Assembly (NCBI RefSeq): GCF_900156825.1
Contig: NZ_FTOV01000014.1
Location: 1 to 64,000, forward strand
DNA: 64,000 nucleotides
Direction of reading: 5' to 3'
Source of the DNA: Chryseobacterium gambrini
GTDB taxonomy: Bacteria; Bacteroidota; Bacteroidia; Flavobacteriales; Weeksellaceae
Position numbers and translations under genes: made by a program. Below are positions 9,207-17,865 of this stretch, one piece after another. The notes below the pieces were generated by a model. That model worked only from the letters and a program-made list of their open reading frames with translations, did not search any database and was not told where the DNA came from. Each line of letters begins with the position of its first letter. Positions within the stretch are counted from its first letter, which is position 1.

Positions 9207-9251
9207 TTTGATAGTTTCGGCGGCGGCTTCGCCGCCGCCGAAACTATCAAA
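9207..9251. repeat. 45-nt GC-rich perfect palindrome
   Basis: A 21-bp perfect inverted repeat (9207-9227 with 9231-9251) has a TTC loop. The inner arms are almost pure G+C (CGGCGGCGGC / GCCGCCGCCG), in sharp contrast to the AT-rich flanks. It is not followed by a T-run and lies after a separate terminator. It belongs with the palindromes at 864-894 and 45856-45910. Confidence 0.8.
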
Positions 9252-9375
9252 TCCTTATCAATCAGGTTAAATAATACCCAAATTTCAAAAAACGAAAAAA
9301 AATTGTATAATTTTTGATACCACATAAAGTAAAAGCATTACTGAAAACGTCAACAACAGTAATAACAGTAAAGAA

Positions 9376-10029
9376 ATGAATTCAATAAAAATAATTCTTA
9401 CGGGAGCAACAGGAATGGTGGGTGAAGGCGTTTTAATGGAATGCCTAGAGAATCCGAACATTTCTGAAATTCTCAGTGTAAGCCGAAAACCGTCGGGTAA
9501 AAAACACGCCAAATTAAAAGAATATATAGTTTCAGATTTTTTAAAGATAGATCTGAATGATGAAAACTTCAAAGGATATGATGCTGTCTTTTTCTGCGCG
9601 GGAATCAGCAGTGTAGGAATGAGCGAGGAGGAATATACGAAGATTACTTATGATACAACGCTTCATTTCGCAAAGGCCGTTCTCAATCAGAATCCGGATA
9701 TGGTTTTCAACTATGTTTCAGGAGCGCACACCGACAAAACGGAAAGCGGAAAAATGATGTGGGCAAGAGTAAAAGGCAGAACGGAAAATGCACTTAGAAA
9801 ATTAGGATTCAGGGCAGCATATAATTTTCGACCGGGATTTATGAAACCCGTTGAAGGTCAGGAAAATGTAAAATGGTTTTTTAAACCTTTAATTTGGATT
9901 TTTCCTGTTTTGTTACCATCAAAATCATTAACTTTACATGAAGTGGGTATCGCAATGATCAATGCAGTACTAAAAGGGTATCCGACTTCAACATTAGAAA
10001 TTAAGGACATTAAAAATCTGGCGATATGA
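9376..10029 (+). CDS. NAD(P)-dependent epimerase/dehydratase-like Rossmann protein
   Basis: 217 aa. The nucleotide-binding loop TGATGMVGEG is at residues ~9-18, the classic TGxxGxxG of atypical short-chain dehydrogenases. The VFFCAGIS segment and the later NYVSGAHTDKTESG and WARVKGRTENAL replace the usual YxxxK region, so catalytic status is uncertain; some relatives act as NADP sensors. The C-terminus has a hydrophobic stretch (LIWIFPVLLP). The stop overlaps the next start by 4 bp (ATGA), so it forms an operon with the small membrane peptide. Confidence 0.8.
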   Translation: MNSIKIILTGATGMVGEGVLMECLENPNISEILSVSRKPSGKKHAKLKEYIVSDFLKIDLNDENFKGYDAVFFCAGISSVGMSEEEYTKITYDTTLHFAKAVLNQNPDMVFNYVSGAHTDKTESGKMMWARVKGRTENALRKLGFRAAYNFRPGFMKPVEGQENVKWFFKPLIWIFPVLLPSKSLTLHEVGIAMINAVLKGYPTSTLEIKDIKNLAI

Positions 10030-10178
10030 AGGAAATGTTAAAAAGAATTTTTCTCGTAGCTTTTATTTTACTGGTTCTGACGGCAATTTCAGGATTTTTT
10101 TATATGCAGAAGCATCCCATGGAAGGAAATAAATTCACGGGTAAAAATCTGCGTTTTTCCGGTCAGGTCTCAAAATAA
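10026..10178 (+). CDS. small single-pass membrane protein (50 aa)
   Basis: A 50-codon frame starts at ATG 10026, overlapping the stop of the Rossmann gene by 4 bp. It has a basic N-terminus (MKEMLKR), one hydrophobic segment of ~18 residues (IFLVAFILLVLTAISGFF) and a short polar tail (KFTGKNLRFSGQVSK). Topology is N-in with a small outer domain, or an uncleaved signal anchor. No family is recognised. The overlap and codon use similar to its neighbour support a real gene co-expressed with the oxidoreductase. Confidence 0.6.
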   Translation: MKEMLKRIFLVAFILLVLTAISGFFYMQKHPMEGNKFTGKNLRFSGQVSK

Positions 10179-10367
10179 AATATTTTTGGGAATCATACGT
10201 TCTAAAATCGTTTCAACTGAAATCGATTTATTTTTTCCTTGCCTTATCATCTCATTATTAACTTAAATTTATTTTTATCTTTTATTTATTAATCATTTTT
10301 TAAAATTTGCTTAAAATCTTTGCAAAGTAGAACCTTCATTTTTGCATAAATTTAAAGTAAGTAAAAA

Positions 10368-13300
10368 ATGATTAACAACTACCTGTTAAAAAGTTCTGTT
10401 GTCGCCGCATTCTTTCTTCAGGGAGCGGTTTTCGGGCAGACCTCTCTTATCCATTACTGGAATTTTAATAACAATGCTTCGGCAGCTTCCATCACTGCGC
10501 CGACTTCCACTTTGTTGGGAGGTTCGATGACTGCTGCAACCAACGGAACTACTGATGTAGATTTCGCCAACGGAACAGGACAAAATTTCAATATCGACAA
10601 TTTCAATGCGAGAAACGGAGATGTTTCAGGAACGCATTTACGCTATAATTTCCCGATCAACGGAAATCTTCAGTTCAATTTACCAACAACAGGGTACAAT
10701 AATGTTGTGGTGAAATTTACGACAAGAAGATCCGGTTCCGGAGCGGGAACACAAACCTGGAAATATTCTGTGGACGGAACAAATTTCGTTACTTTTCAGA
10801 CGGTTTCGCCTTTAGATGCCAATCCGCAGCTCATTACGTTAGACTTTTCAGGCGTTTCCGGAGTCGCCAACAATCCTAATTTTAAACTTAAAGCTGAATT
10901 CTCGCAAGGTTCCGGAGGAACAGTGGGCAACAACCGTTTCGATAATTTTACCGTAGATGCAACCCCAATTAACGCAGCCGATACTACTCCTCCCACCGTA
11001 ACTTACCTTCCCTCAAACAACACAAATAATGCTTTAACGACTGTAAATCCTACGATTTCTTTTAATGAAAATGTAAGATTAACAGACAATTCCGCGATCA
11101 ACGATTCTAATGCACAAATGCTTGTCGATTTCCGTCTTGGAAATGCTTCAGGTTCTCAGGTTCCCTTTACAACTGCGTTTTCCAATAATAAAATTACAGT
11201 AATCCCGGCTGTAGCTTTAATCCCTAACCAAACGTATTATCTGGCTTTAAAACCCAATATGGTAGAAGACACCAGTGATAATGCGGTTACAGCAGTTACT
11301 TCCACAACTTTCACCACAGCCGGAACATCCGTTTCTCTGGATAAAAATTTTATTAAAGTCAATGAAAATGCAGGAACTTTAGCATTTAAAATAAATGTTA
11401 CGAATCCGTCAAATTCAACAGTGAATTTGGTGGTGAAACCCGCTCCTTTCAGTACAGCAAACAGCAGCGACTTTACATTAGCGAATCAGACGATTAATCT
11501 TACTCCTTCCACGACGAGTTATACGGTAAACATCCCGATTATTGATGACACTCTGGAAGAACAACAGGCTGAATATTTTGTGGTAAGCCTTGAAAATCCG
11601 GTTGGAGCAACCATTTCCGGAGACAGCAATGCAACGATTTATATTGTAGATAACGATAAACCGGCTCCTGTTCCGTCCCATCAGATTTCTTTAAATTATA
11701 TCGGAAGTTTTGATCCTTCGGGAACCAACACCAGTTCCACGGAAATTGTGGTTCATGATCCTGCGACCCAAAGATTATTTACCATCAGTTCCATCACCGA
11801 TGTTTTTGATATTATCAATTTCAGCAATCCGACTTCACCTACAGTTGTTAATACCATCAACATGGCTCCTTATGGCGGAATTACAAGCATCGCCGTAAAA
11901 AACGGAATTATTGCTGCGGCTTCTCCAAATACAAATCCGCAACAGAACGGTTCTGTAGTTTTCTTTGATATCAACGGAAATTTCCTGAAGCAGGTTACTG
12001 TAGGAGCTTTACCGGATATGATTACTTTTTCACCGGACGGAACAAAAGTAATGACCGCCAACGAAGGCGAACCGAACGATTCTTATACCGTAGATCCGGA
12101 AGGAACAATCAGCATTATTGATATTTCAGGCGGAATTTCCAATCTTACGCAAAGCAATGTTACGACGCTTAATTTTAATGCTTTTGATGCTCAGGTTTCT
12201 GCATTATCGGCAACTGGTTTGAGAAAAGTAAGAACAAACAATACGCTTTCTCAGGATTTAGAACCGGAATACATTACCATCAGTTCAGACAGCCAGAAAG
12301 CATGGGTTGCCCTTCAGGAAAACAATGCGGTTGCCGAAGTTAATTTAGCCACAAAAACCATTACTGGAATTTGGGGATTGGGTAAAAAAGACATGAGTGT
12401 TCCCGGAAACGGTTTTGATGCTTCTGATAACAACGGAGAGATCTTAATTGCAAACTGGCCTGTAAAAACCTATTTTACTCCGGATGGCATTCAGAATTAT
12501 AAGGTTGGAGGAACCAATTACATCATAACTGCCAATGAAGGAGATGAAAAAGATCTTGCAGGATTCAGTGAAAGAACTACAGTAGGTGCGAATGATTATG
12601 CTTTAGATCCCGCTATTTTCCCACAGTCTTCTGTTTTAAAAGCTTCTTATAATTTAGGAAGATTCAGAGTTTCCAATGCGACCGGAAATACAGACGGAGA
12701 TGCAGATTTTGAGGAAATTGCAGCTTTGGGAGCGCGTTCATTCTCAATCTTCAATGCAGATACCAAACAGATCGTCTACGACAGCGGGGACCGTTTTGAG
12801 AGATATATCGCAGCCAATCATCCGTTGATCTTTAATGCAGATAATGAATCTAATACTGTTAAAAGCAGAAGCCGTGCAAAAGGTCCTGAACCGGAAGGAG
12901 TGGCGTTAGGAAATATTAACGGACAAACGTACGCTTTCATCACACTGGAAAGAACCGGCGGCGTGATGGTTTATAATATTACCGATCCTAACAATCCTGC
13001 TTTTACGGATTACAAACATTCGAGAATGACTTCTGCATACGGAGGCGATAACGGACCGGAAGGGCTTATCTACATTGCCCCAGAAAATACAACTACCGGA
13101 AAAGGCTATGTAATTGTTGCCAATGAAATCAGCGGTACTTTATCGATGTATGAAATCGCCAATGCGCCGACTCTGGCTACCGGAGAGGTAAAACCGGAAA
13201 AAGCAACCTTCAATATATTCCCGAATCCGGTGACAAAAGGAAATATTCTGTATTTCAACAGAGCGCAGGATTATGAATTGTATGATATGTCCGGAAAACA

Positions 13301-13409
13301 GATTGGAAAAGAAAAAAATGCTTTAACAATCGACACTTCGAAACTTTCTACAGGATTGTATCTTGTAAAAACTTCCGAAGGACACCTGAAAAGAGTTATT
13401 GTAAAGTAG
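10368..13409 (+). CDS. choice-of-anchor I family T9SS-exported protein
   Basis: 1013 aa, secreted and probably surface-bound. Visible order: signal peptide (1-~23, AAFFLQGAVFGQ), N-terminal beta-sandwich on WNFNN/RFDNFTVDA-type sequence (~25-200), bacterial Ig-like domain beginning TTPPTVTYLPSNN (~205-320), Calx-beta domain (ENAGTLAFKINVTNPS to IYIVDNDK, ~325-430), choice-of-anchor I beta-propeller (~435-925; ANEGEPND, EPEYITIS, ITANEGDEKD, GPEPEGVALG, NGPEGLIYI), and a type IX secretion sorting domain (FNIFPNPVTKGN... LSTGLYLVK, ~935-1013). Members bind or process phosphate esters in some annotations, but activity here is unproven. Confidence 0.9.
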   Translation: MINNYLLKSSVVAAFFLQGAVFGQTSLIHYWNFNNNASAASITAPTSTLLGGSMTAATNGTTDVDFANGTGQNFNIDNFNARNGDVSGTHLRYNFPINGNLQFNLPTTGYNNVVVKFTTRRSGSGAGTQTWKYSVDGTNFVTFQTVSPLDANPQLITLDFSGVSGVANNPNFKLKAEFSQGSGGTVGNNRFDNFTVDATPINAADTTPPTVTYLPSNNTNNALTTVNPTISFNENVRLTDNSAINDSNAQMLVDFRLGNASGSQVPFTTAFSNNKITVIPAVALIPNQTYYLALKPNMVEDTSDNAVTAVTSTTFTTAGTSVSLDKNFIKVNENAGTLAFKINVTNPSNSTVNLVVKPAPFSTANSSDFTLANQTINLTPSTTSYTVNIPIIDDTLEEQQAEYFVVSLENPVGATISGDSNATIYIVDNDKPAPVPSHQISLNYIGSFDPSGTNTSSTEIVVHDPATQRLFTISSITDVFDIINFSNPTSPTVVNTINMAPYGGITSIAVKNGIIAAASPNTNPQQNGSVVFFDINGNFLKQVTVGALPDMITFSPDGTKVMTANEGEPNDSYTVDPEGTISIIDISGGISNLTQSNVTTLNFNAFDAQVSALSATGLRKVRTNNTLSQDLEPEYITISSDSQKAWVALQENNAVAEVNLATKTITGIWGLGKKDMSVPGNGFDASDNNGEILIANWPVKTYFTPDGIQNYKVGGTNYIITANEGDEKDLAGFSERTTVGANDYALDPAIFPQSSVLKASYNLGRFRVSNATGNTDGDADFEEIAALGARSFSIFNADTKQIVYDSGDRFERYIAANHPLIFNADNESNTVKSRSRAKGPEPEGVALGNINGQTYAFITLERTGGVMVYNITDPNNPAFTDYKHSRMTSAYGGDNGPEGLIYIAPENTTTGKGYVIVANEISGTLSMYEIANAPTLATGEVKPEKATFNIFPNPVTKGNILYFNRAQDYELYDMSGKQIGKEKNALTIDTSKLSTGLYLVKTSEGHLKRVIVK

Positions 13410-13438
13410 ATTATATATTATTTAGTTGATTAAAAATG

Positions 13439-13464
13439 AGCCTCGAATTTTCGGGGCTTTTCTG
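13439..13464 (+). terminator. terminator
   Basis: AGCCTCGAA pairs imperfectly with TTCGGGGCT, followed by TTTTCTGTTTT. It lies 30 bp after the preceding stop codon. Confidence 0.6.
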
Positions 13465-13502
13465 TTTTAAAGAAATTCAGTAGTTTTAAACTTTGAAATA
13501 CC

Positions 13503-14330
13503 ATGAAAACGCAATTAGAAGAAATCATCCATGAGGTTTACCATAAAGAAAAACGAAATCTTTTCACTTTTTTAACGGGAGCAGGAATTTCATCCGACAG
13601 CGGAATTCCTACCTATCGCGGAACAGACGGAATCTGGATAAAAGGAACTCAGTTTCATAAGCCTGAAGAATTCGGGACACTGAAATATTTTAAGCAAAAT
13701 CCTGAAGAAGTTTTGCAATATTCTCTTTTCAGGAAAAAAATGTTTGAAAGTGCAGCACCCAATGAGAGTCATTTTCATTTAGCAGAAATTGAAAAAATGC
13801 TGCAGGATAAGTTTCATCTAATTACTCAAAATATAGATAATCTTCACCGACGCGCCGGAAATCATCGAATTTATGAAATTCATGGAAATAACCGTGAAAT
13901 TAAATGTTCGAACGGATGTAAGGAAATTGTACATCTTCCGGAAGAAATTAAAGGCAAAAACATTGATGAAGATCTTACAGCAAAAGATATTGAACTGCTT
14001 ACCTGCTCCCATTGCGGACACTGGATGCGCCCGAATATTTTATGGTTTGATGAATATTATGATGAAAAAACCAATAAGAAATTCAGTTCGCTGAAAGTAG
14101 CAAAAAACAGCGGAGTTCTCTTTATTATCGGAACTTCAGGAGCGACAAATCTTCCTCTTGCCATTGCTGAAACTTCGTTAAAATATGGAGCTTATATTGT
14201 TGACATCAACACGGAAGACAATCATTTCACGGAACTGATTAAAAATAAAAAGAATAAACTAATTATTCGGGAAAAGTCTACTGAGGTTTTAAAGGTGATT
14301 AAAGAGATTGTTGAAAATTTAAATCAATAA
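13503..14330 (+). CDS. Sir2-family NAD-dependent protein deacylase
   Basis: 275 aa. The sirtuin NAD-binding signature LTGAGISSDSGIPTYRG is at residues ~24-40, TQNIDNLHRRAG near 108-119, and the catalytic histidine in YEIHGN. The zinc module has CSNGC and CSHCG, followed by RPNILWFDE, which replaces the usual RPxVVWFGE. It removes acyl groups from protein lysines with NAD+ consumption and is cytoplasmic. The N-terminus is slightly longer than in minimal CobB. It stands alone, convergent with a response regulator; I see no defence-gene neighbours that would suggest a ThsA-like role. Confidence 0.88.
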   Translation: MKTQLEEIIHEVYHKEKRNLFTFLTGAGISSDSGIPTYRGTDGIWIKGTQFHKPEEFGTLKYFKQNPEEVLQYSLFRKKMFESAAPNESHFHLAEIEKMLQDKFHLITQNIDNLHRRAGNHRIYEIHGNNREIKCSNGCKEIVHLPEEIKGKNIDEDLTAKDIELLTCSHCGHWMRPNILWFDEYYDEKTNKKFSSLKVAKNSGVLFIIGTSGATNLPLAIAETSLKYGAYIVDINTEDNHFTELIKNKKNKLIIREKSTEVLKVIKEIVENLNQ

Positions 14331-14334
14331 AAAA

Positions 14335-14365
14335 TCGCGGCGAAATTCTTTCACCGCGACTGATT
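14335..14365. terminator. bidirectional terminator
   Basis: An 11-bp stem with one mismatch (14335-14345 with 14349-14359) is flanked by AAAAA and TTTTTTT. It lies between the convergent sirtuin and response regulator genes. Confidence 0.8.
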
Positions 14366-14368
14366 TTT

Positions 14369-14983
14369 TTAGTGCATATCGTCATAGATCCGTACAAGAT
14401 CCACTACATTTTTTACCTTAAGTTTTTCAAAAATCTTTTTCTTGTAGGTACTGATCGTCGACATTTTAAGATTAAGACTGTTAGAAATTTCAATATTTCC
14501 GTTTCCTTCCGCAAGAAGTTTAAAGATCTGGAATTCCCGTTTCGAGAGTCTTTCTACAGAGTGAATATCGGTAGAATGGGTAACGAGCTTTTTCATCATA
14601 TCTACCGTATAATAATATCCTTCTTCCAATATTGATTTTACACTTGCAATAATCTCCTCTTCTGTTGCTCCTTTATTAAGATATCCAGAAGCGCCTTCTT
14701 CTATATACTGAATTCCCACATTTTCGTCATACCCCGAAAAGATAAGAATTCTCAAATGTTTCTGCTTCTTCTTTAGTTCCTTCACCATTGCTTTGAAAAT
14801 ACTTTGCGGAATATCAATATCAATAATTAAAAGATCATATACCTTCTGGCAAACTTTTTCTTTGGCTTCAGGATAAGTTTCGGCAAAATCTATGGTACAC
14901 GGATATCCAAGTTTGGTTTCTAAAATAATTGAGGTTCCCATTCTTACAACATAATAACCGTCAGCAATGAGTATATTTTTCAT
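14369..14983 (-). CDS. LuxR/FixJ-type response regulator
   Basis: 204 aa from the ATG at 14983; a longer frame reaches 15034 but MKNILIADGYY is the normal receiver-domain opening. The receiver domain (1-~120) has the phosphoacceptor region LLIIDIDIP (D55), the switch region ILIFSGYDEN and the lysine in GYLNKGAT. The C-terminal LuxR helix-turn-helix (~140-204) has LSKREFQIFKLLAEGNGNIEI and STYKKKIFEKLKVKN. It binds DNA when phosphorylated. No histidine kinase is adjacent, so it is an orphan here. Confidence 0.9.
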   Translation of the reverse strand: MKNILIADGYYVVRMGTSIILETKLGYPCTIDFAETYPEAKEKVCQKVYDLLIIDIDIPQSIFKAMVKELKKKQKHLRILIFSGYDENVGIQYIEEGASGYLNKGATEEEIIASVKSILEEGYYYTVDMMKKLVTHSTDIHSVERLSKREFQIFKLLAEGNGNIEISNSLNLKMSTISTYKKKIFEKLKVKNVVDLVRIYDDMH

Positions 14984-15594
14984 AGTGTTAGTTTTAAATA
15001 AATTTTCTTTACAGAAAATCACTTTTTCGTTCAATTTTACAATTTCAATACAACTTACAGACCAATATTATTTTTTATTGCAATATTCTTTCTCTGATTC
15101 GGAGAGTTTTAGAGACACCAACATACTATATAATTCTGAAATTTTCCAAACGTATAATTTTCATTTTTTTATACAGCCGTTAAAAAAACAAGAAACATTT
15201 AAAATGTAAGAATAAAAGTATATTACAAGCACACATCCCCATATCGCATTGTAAACAATTTTGTACAAAAATAAGACATATAATATTCACGAACACGTAG
15301 AATTAATACTATAAAAATTTCATAATATTATTTAAACTTTTCTTAAAAATCAGAAAGTATAGATTTAAAAACCTGTCTTAAAGCAATATATAGATAATTT
15401 AACTTCCTTAAACTATCATACTTTTTTTACAATTTCCTTCTTTTGGGATATTTTCGTGTCAGGATTTACGTTTTTTCTAACAATTCGAACTTCACGAAAT
15501 TTTTTTTTATAATTGTTAAATAATGATGAATTTTATCCAAATAAAAAGACAGACCTTAAAAAGATCTGTCTTATGAAGTATATATTCTGCTCTT
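14984..15594. other. AT-rich intergenic region
   Basis: 610 bp that is very AT-rich. An 80-codon frame on the plus strand (14967-15209) has low-complexity F/S/Y composition and overlaps the regulator start, so it is not called. Apart from the terminator at 15546-15572 I see no RNA or protein gene. Confidence 0.5.
15546..15572 (-). terminator. terminator of the nfu-mrp genes
   Basis: An 11-bp stem with one mismatch (15546-15556 with 15562-15572) is preceded by AAAA, which is a U-run for leftward transcription. It lies 22 bp after the nfu stop. Confidence 0.7.
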
Positions 15595-15843
15595 CTATTC
15601 TACATTCAGTACTTTCTCTATTTCCGGAGCGTACTGCTTAATCGTGTTTTCAACGCCTAATTTTAAGGTTGAAAAGTTTAATGAACATCCGGAGCAGTTG
15701 CCTAAGAGCTTTACATAAACCAGATTGTCCTTCACATCGATAAGCTCAATATCACCGCCATCTTTGTTCAGGAACGGACGGATGCTTTCCAGAGCTTCCA
15801 AAACTCTTGTTACGGTATCTTCGTGTGTTATATTTGTTTCCAT
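15595..15843 (-). CDS. NifU C-terminal-domain (Nfu) iron-sulfur scaffold
   Basis: 82 aa, a stand-alone Nfu domain. The cluster-binding motif CSGC lies in LLGNCSGCSLNFSTLKLG, preceded by the conserved RPFLNKDGGDIELIDV block. It carries a 4Fe-4S or 2Fe-2S cluster between two monomers and delivers it to apoproteins. It lies 42 bp downstream of mrp, another Fe-S factor, and both run leftward, which suggests one transcript dedicated to cluster assembly. Confidence 0.93.
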   Translation of the reverse strand: METNITHEDTVTRVLEALESIRPFLNKDGGDIELIDVKDNLVYVKLLGNCSGCSLNFSTLKLGVENTIKQYAPEIEKVLNVE

Positions 15844-15885
15844 ATTTTTTTCAGTTCAGTTCTGTTTTTCAGATTTGAAAAATCA

Positions 15886-16992
15886 TTATTTTGCTTTTGG
15901 TGAGCAACCTGCCATTGTTGTAATCTTAACAGCTTCGGTAGGCGGAAGGTTTTTGTTTCTTTCTACAAGACTTTCTACCATTTTTCGGGCAGTTGCTGTG
16001 TAGATTTCGGCAATTTTAGATCCTTCCTGTAAAGCAGCCGGTCTTCCTACATCTCCAGCTTCTCTAATGCTTTGAATTAAAGGAATTTCTCCCAATACGG
16101 GAATTCCAAGATCATCTGCCAAATACTGTGCACCCTGCTGTCCAAAGATATAATATTTATTGCCTGGTAATTCTTCTGGTGTAAAATACGCCATGTTTTC
16201 GATTAATCCAAGAACCGGAATATTGATGCTTTCCATCTGGAACATCGCAATCCCTTTTCTTACGTCTGCCAAAGCAACGTGTTGAGGGGTACTTACGATT
16301 ACGGCTCCCGTTACAGGAACTTCCTGAATGATAGATAAATGAATGTCTCCTGTTCCCGGAGGAAGATCAATAAGTAAGAAATCCAGTTCTCCCCAAGCTG
16401 CATCGCGGATCATTTGGTTCAATGCCTTTGAAGCCATCGGACCTCTCCAGACAACTGCCTGATTGGCTCCTGAAAAATATCCTATAGAAAGCATTTTAAC
16501 GCCATAATTTTCAATAGGCTTCATGAGATTCTTTCCGCCAATTTCTACAGAAATTGGTTTTTCTCCTTCTGTATCGAACATCGTAGGAACTGAAGGACCA
16601 TAAATATCTGCGTCTAACAATCCTACTTTAAAGCCCATTTTTGCTAAAGTTACCGCCATATTCGCTGCAACAGTAGATTTACCAACCCCTCCTTTTCCGG
16701 AAGCAATGGCAATAATATTCTGAATTCCCAGAATTTGTTTTCCTTTGATCTGGCTCTGCTGAATTTCGCTAGGCTCCGGAGAAACGATTTTTAGTTTCAA
16801 ATTGATCTCTTCACCAAATTCACTTGCAAAAGCCTGCTTCATTGCTGCTTCAAGCTTCTTTTTTTCGTGCATTGCAGGTGAGTGTGCCGTCATATCAATA
16901 TATACATCGTTGCCCATGATTTGTAGGTTATTCACCAAATCGTCAACTTCTATCTCTTTAAGGAAATCCTGAACCTTTTCTTTCGTCAACAT
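15886..16992 (-). CDS. Mrp/NBP35-family Fe-S cluster carrier ATPase
   Basis: 368 aa. An N-terminal MIP18/DUF59 domain (~1-80) precedes a P-loop ATPase with the deviant Walker A GKGGVGKST (near residue 100), LLDADIYGPSVPTMF, and LIDLPPGTGDIHLS as Walker B. It carries Fe-S clusters in the cytoplasm. The C-terminus is short and ends TTMAGCSPKAK. A full TAnnTTTG -7 match on the minus strand (17012-17019) lies 20 bp before the start codon. The pairing with nfu downstream supports the Fe-S role. Confidence 0.93.
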   Translation of the reverse strand: MLTKEKVQDFLKEIEVDDLVNNLQIMGNDVYIDMTAHSPAMHEKKKLEAAMKQAFASEFGEEINLKLKIVSPEPSEIQQSQIKGKQILGIQNIIAIASGKGGVGKSTVAANMAVTLAKMGFKVGLLDADIYGPSVPTMFDTEGEKPISVEIGGKNLMKPIENYGVKMLSIGYFSGANQAVVWRGPMASKALNQMIRDAAWGELDFLLIDLPPGTGDIHLSIIQEVPVTGAVIVSTPQHVALADVRKGIAMFQMESINIPVLGLIENMAYFTPEELPGNKYYIFGQQGAQYLADDLGIPVLGEIPLIQSIREAGDVGRPAALQEGSKIAEIYTATARKMVESLVERNKNLPPTEAVKITTMAGCSPKAK

Positions 16993-17114
16993 AAACTAAA
17001 TAAATTGTTTACAAATTTACGAAAAATTAAGCTATTTAGAATAAGTAAAGAGACTGATAGATATTTTCTTTTGCAAAAGCAAGATTTAGTAATGGTTTTA
17101 ATACATACTATATT

Positions 17115-17861
17115 TTACCTAAAAAAACTCATTAAAGGAATCTTCTCATTCCAGAAATCACTTGATTTTAGAAGCCATGATGTGGAGAAGAAAAATAAAG
17201 ATGTTGTTTCAAAAATAAGTGTAGAATATTTCAGAAATAAATTAGCCTCTACAAGCTGCTTATTATAACATTCCAAAATTGCGATTCCTCCAATTAATAA
17301 GACACTTATTATTATTCCGTAACCACAGAACTTATAATAAATATTTCTACGTTTCTTTTTCTCTTTTTCTTCAGGCGACAACACTTCTCCATCTTGCTCT
17401 TTATCGCTATTCTGAAAAAAATCTAAGCAAAAAACAGAAAAAAGTAAGAAAAGTATACATGCACTTATATAATGTACACCAGTAAACCAACATTCATAAT
17501 ATAGAATTTTAACATAGACATCACCCTCATATCCTTTAAATTGTGTAGGAAAAATTGCTACCAAAACCGCTAAGATTCCACAAGCGTTAGAAACTCTGTT
17601 TTCTTTCTGATCCTTACCTCGATATGTTCCGAACAAGCCTCCCATGATGCAAAGCGTTCCTACAAATATAATATGTCCAAAACTGTAATAATAATGACTT
17701 ATACTGATTTTAAATGGACACTTGTCGTTTAACAGAAATGTAGTGAGGAAAAGCATAAATGATAAAAAGAATCCTAATATTCCTATAAACATTCTTAATT
17801 GATAATAAGAAATTAAAGCATCTTTATGATTTTTATTTCCGTTGTTTGAATTTGTACTCAT
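17115..17861 (-). CDS. polytopic membrane protein of unknown function
   Basis: 248 aa with about six hydrophobic segments (GILGFFLSFMLFLTTFLL; IIFVGTLCIMGGLFG; ILAVLVAIFP; ISACILFLLFSVFCLDFF; GIIISVLLIGGIAIL; TLIFETTSLFFFSTSWLL), so an inner-membrane protein. A charged cytoplasmic-looking loop (DKEQDGEVLSPEEKEKKKRRN) separates segments four and five. No family is recognised. The gene follows the metallophosphoesterase by only 4 bp, so the two are almost certainly co-translated and may form a membrane complex. Confidence 0.7.
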   Translation of the reverse strand: MSTNSNNGNKNHKDALISYYQLRMFIGILGFFLSFMLFLTTFLLNDKCPFKISISHYYYSFGHIIFVGTLCIMGGLFGTYRGKDQKENRVSNACGILAVLVAIFPTQFKGYEGDVYVKILYYECWFTGVHYISACILFLLFSVFCLDFFQNSDKEQDGEVLSPEEKEKKKRRNIYYKFCGYGIIISVLLIGGIAILECYNKQLVEANLFLKYSTLIFETTSLFFFSTSWLLKSSDFWNEKIPLMSFFR

Positions 17862-17865
17862 GGCT

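Noticed and set aside
13503..14330. Sirtuin as the missing ThsA effector of the TIR operon
   Set aside because: It lies 23 kb away, has no SLOG domain and looks like an ordinary CobB-type deacylase.
14967..15209. 80-codon plus-strand frame
   Set aside because: Low-complexity F/S/Y/I sequence in AT-rich DNA overlapping the response-regulator start.
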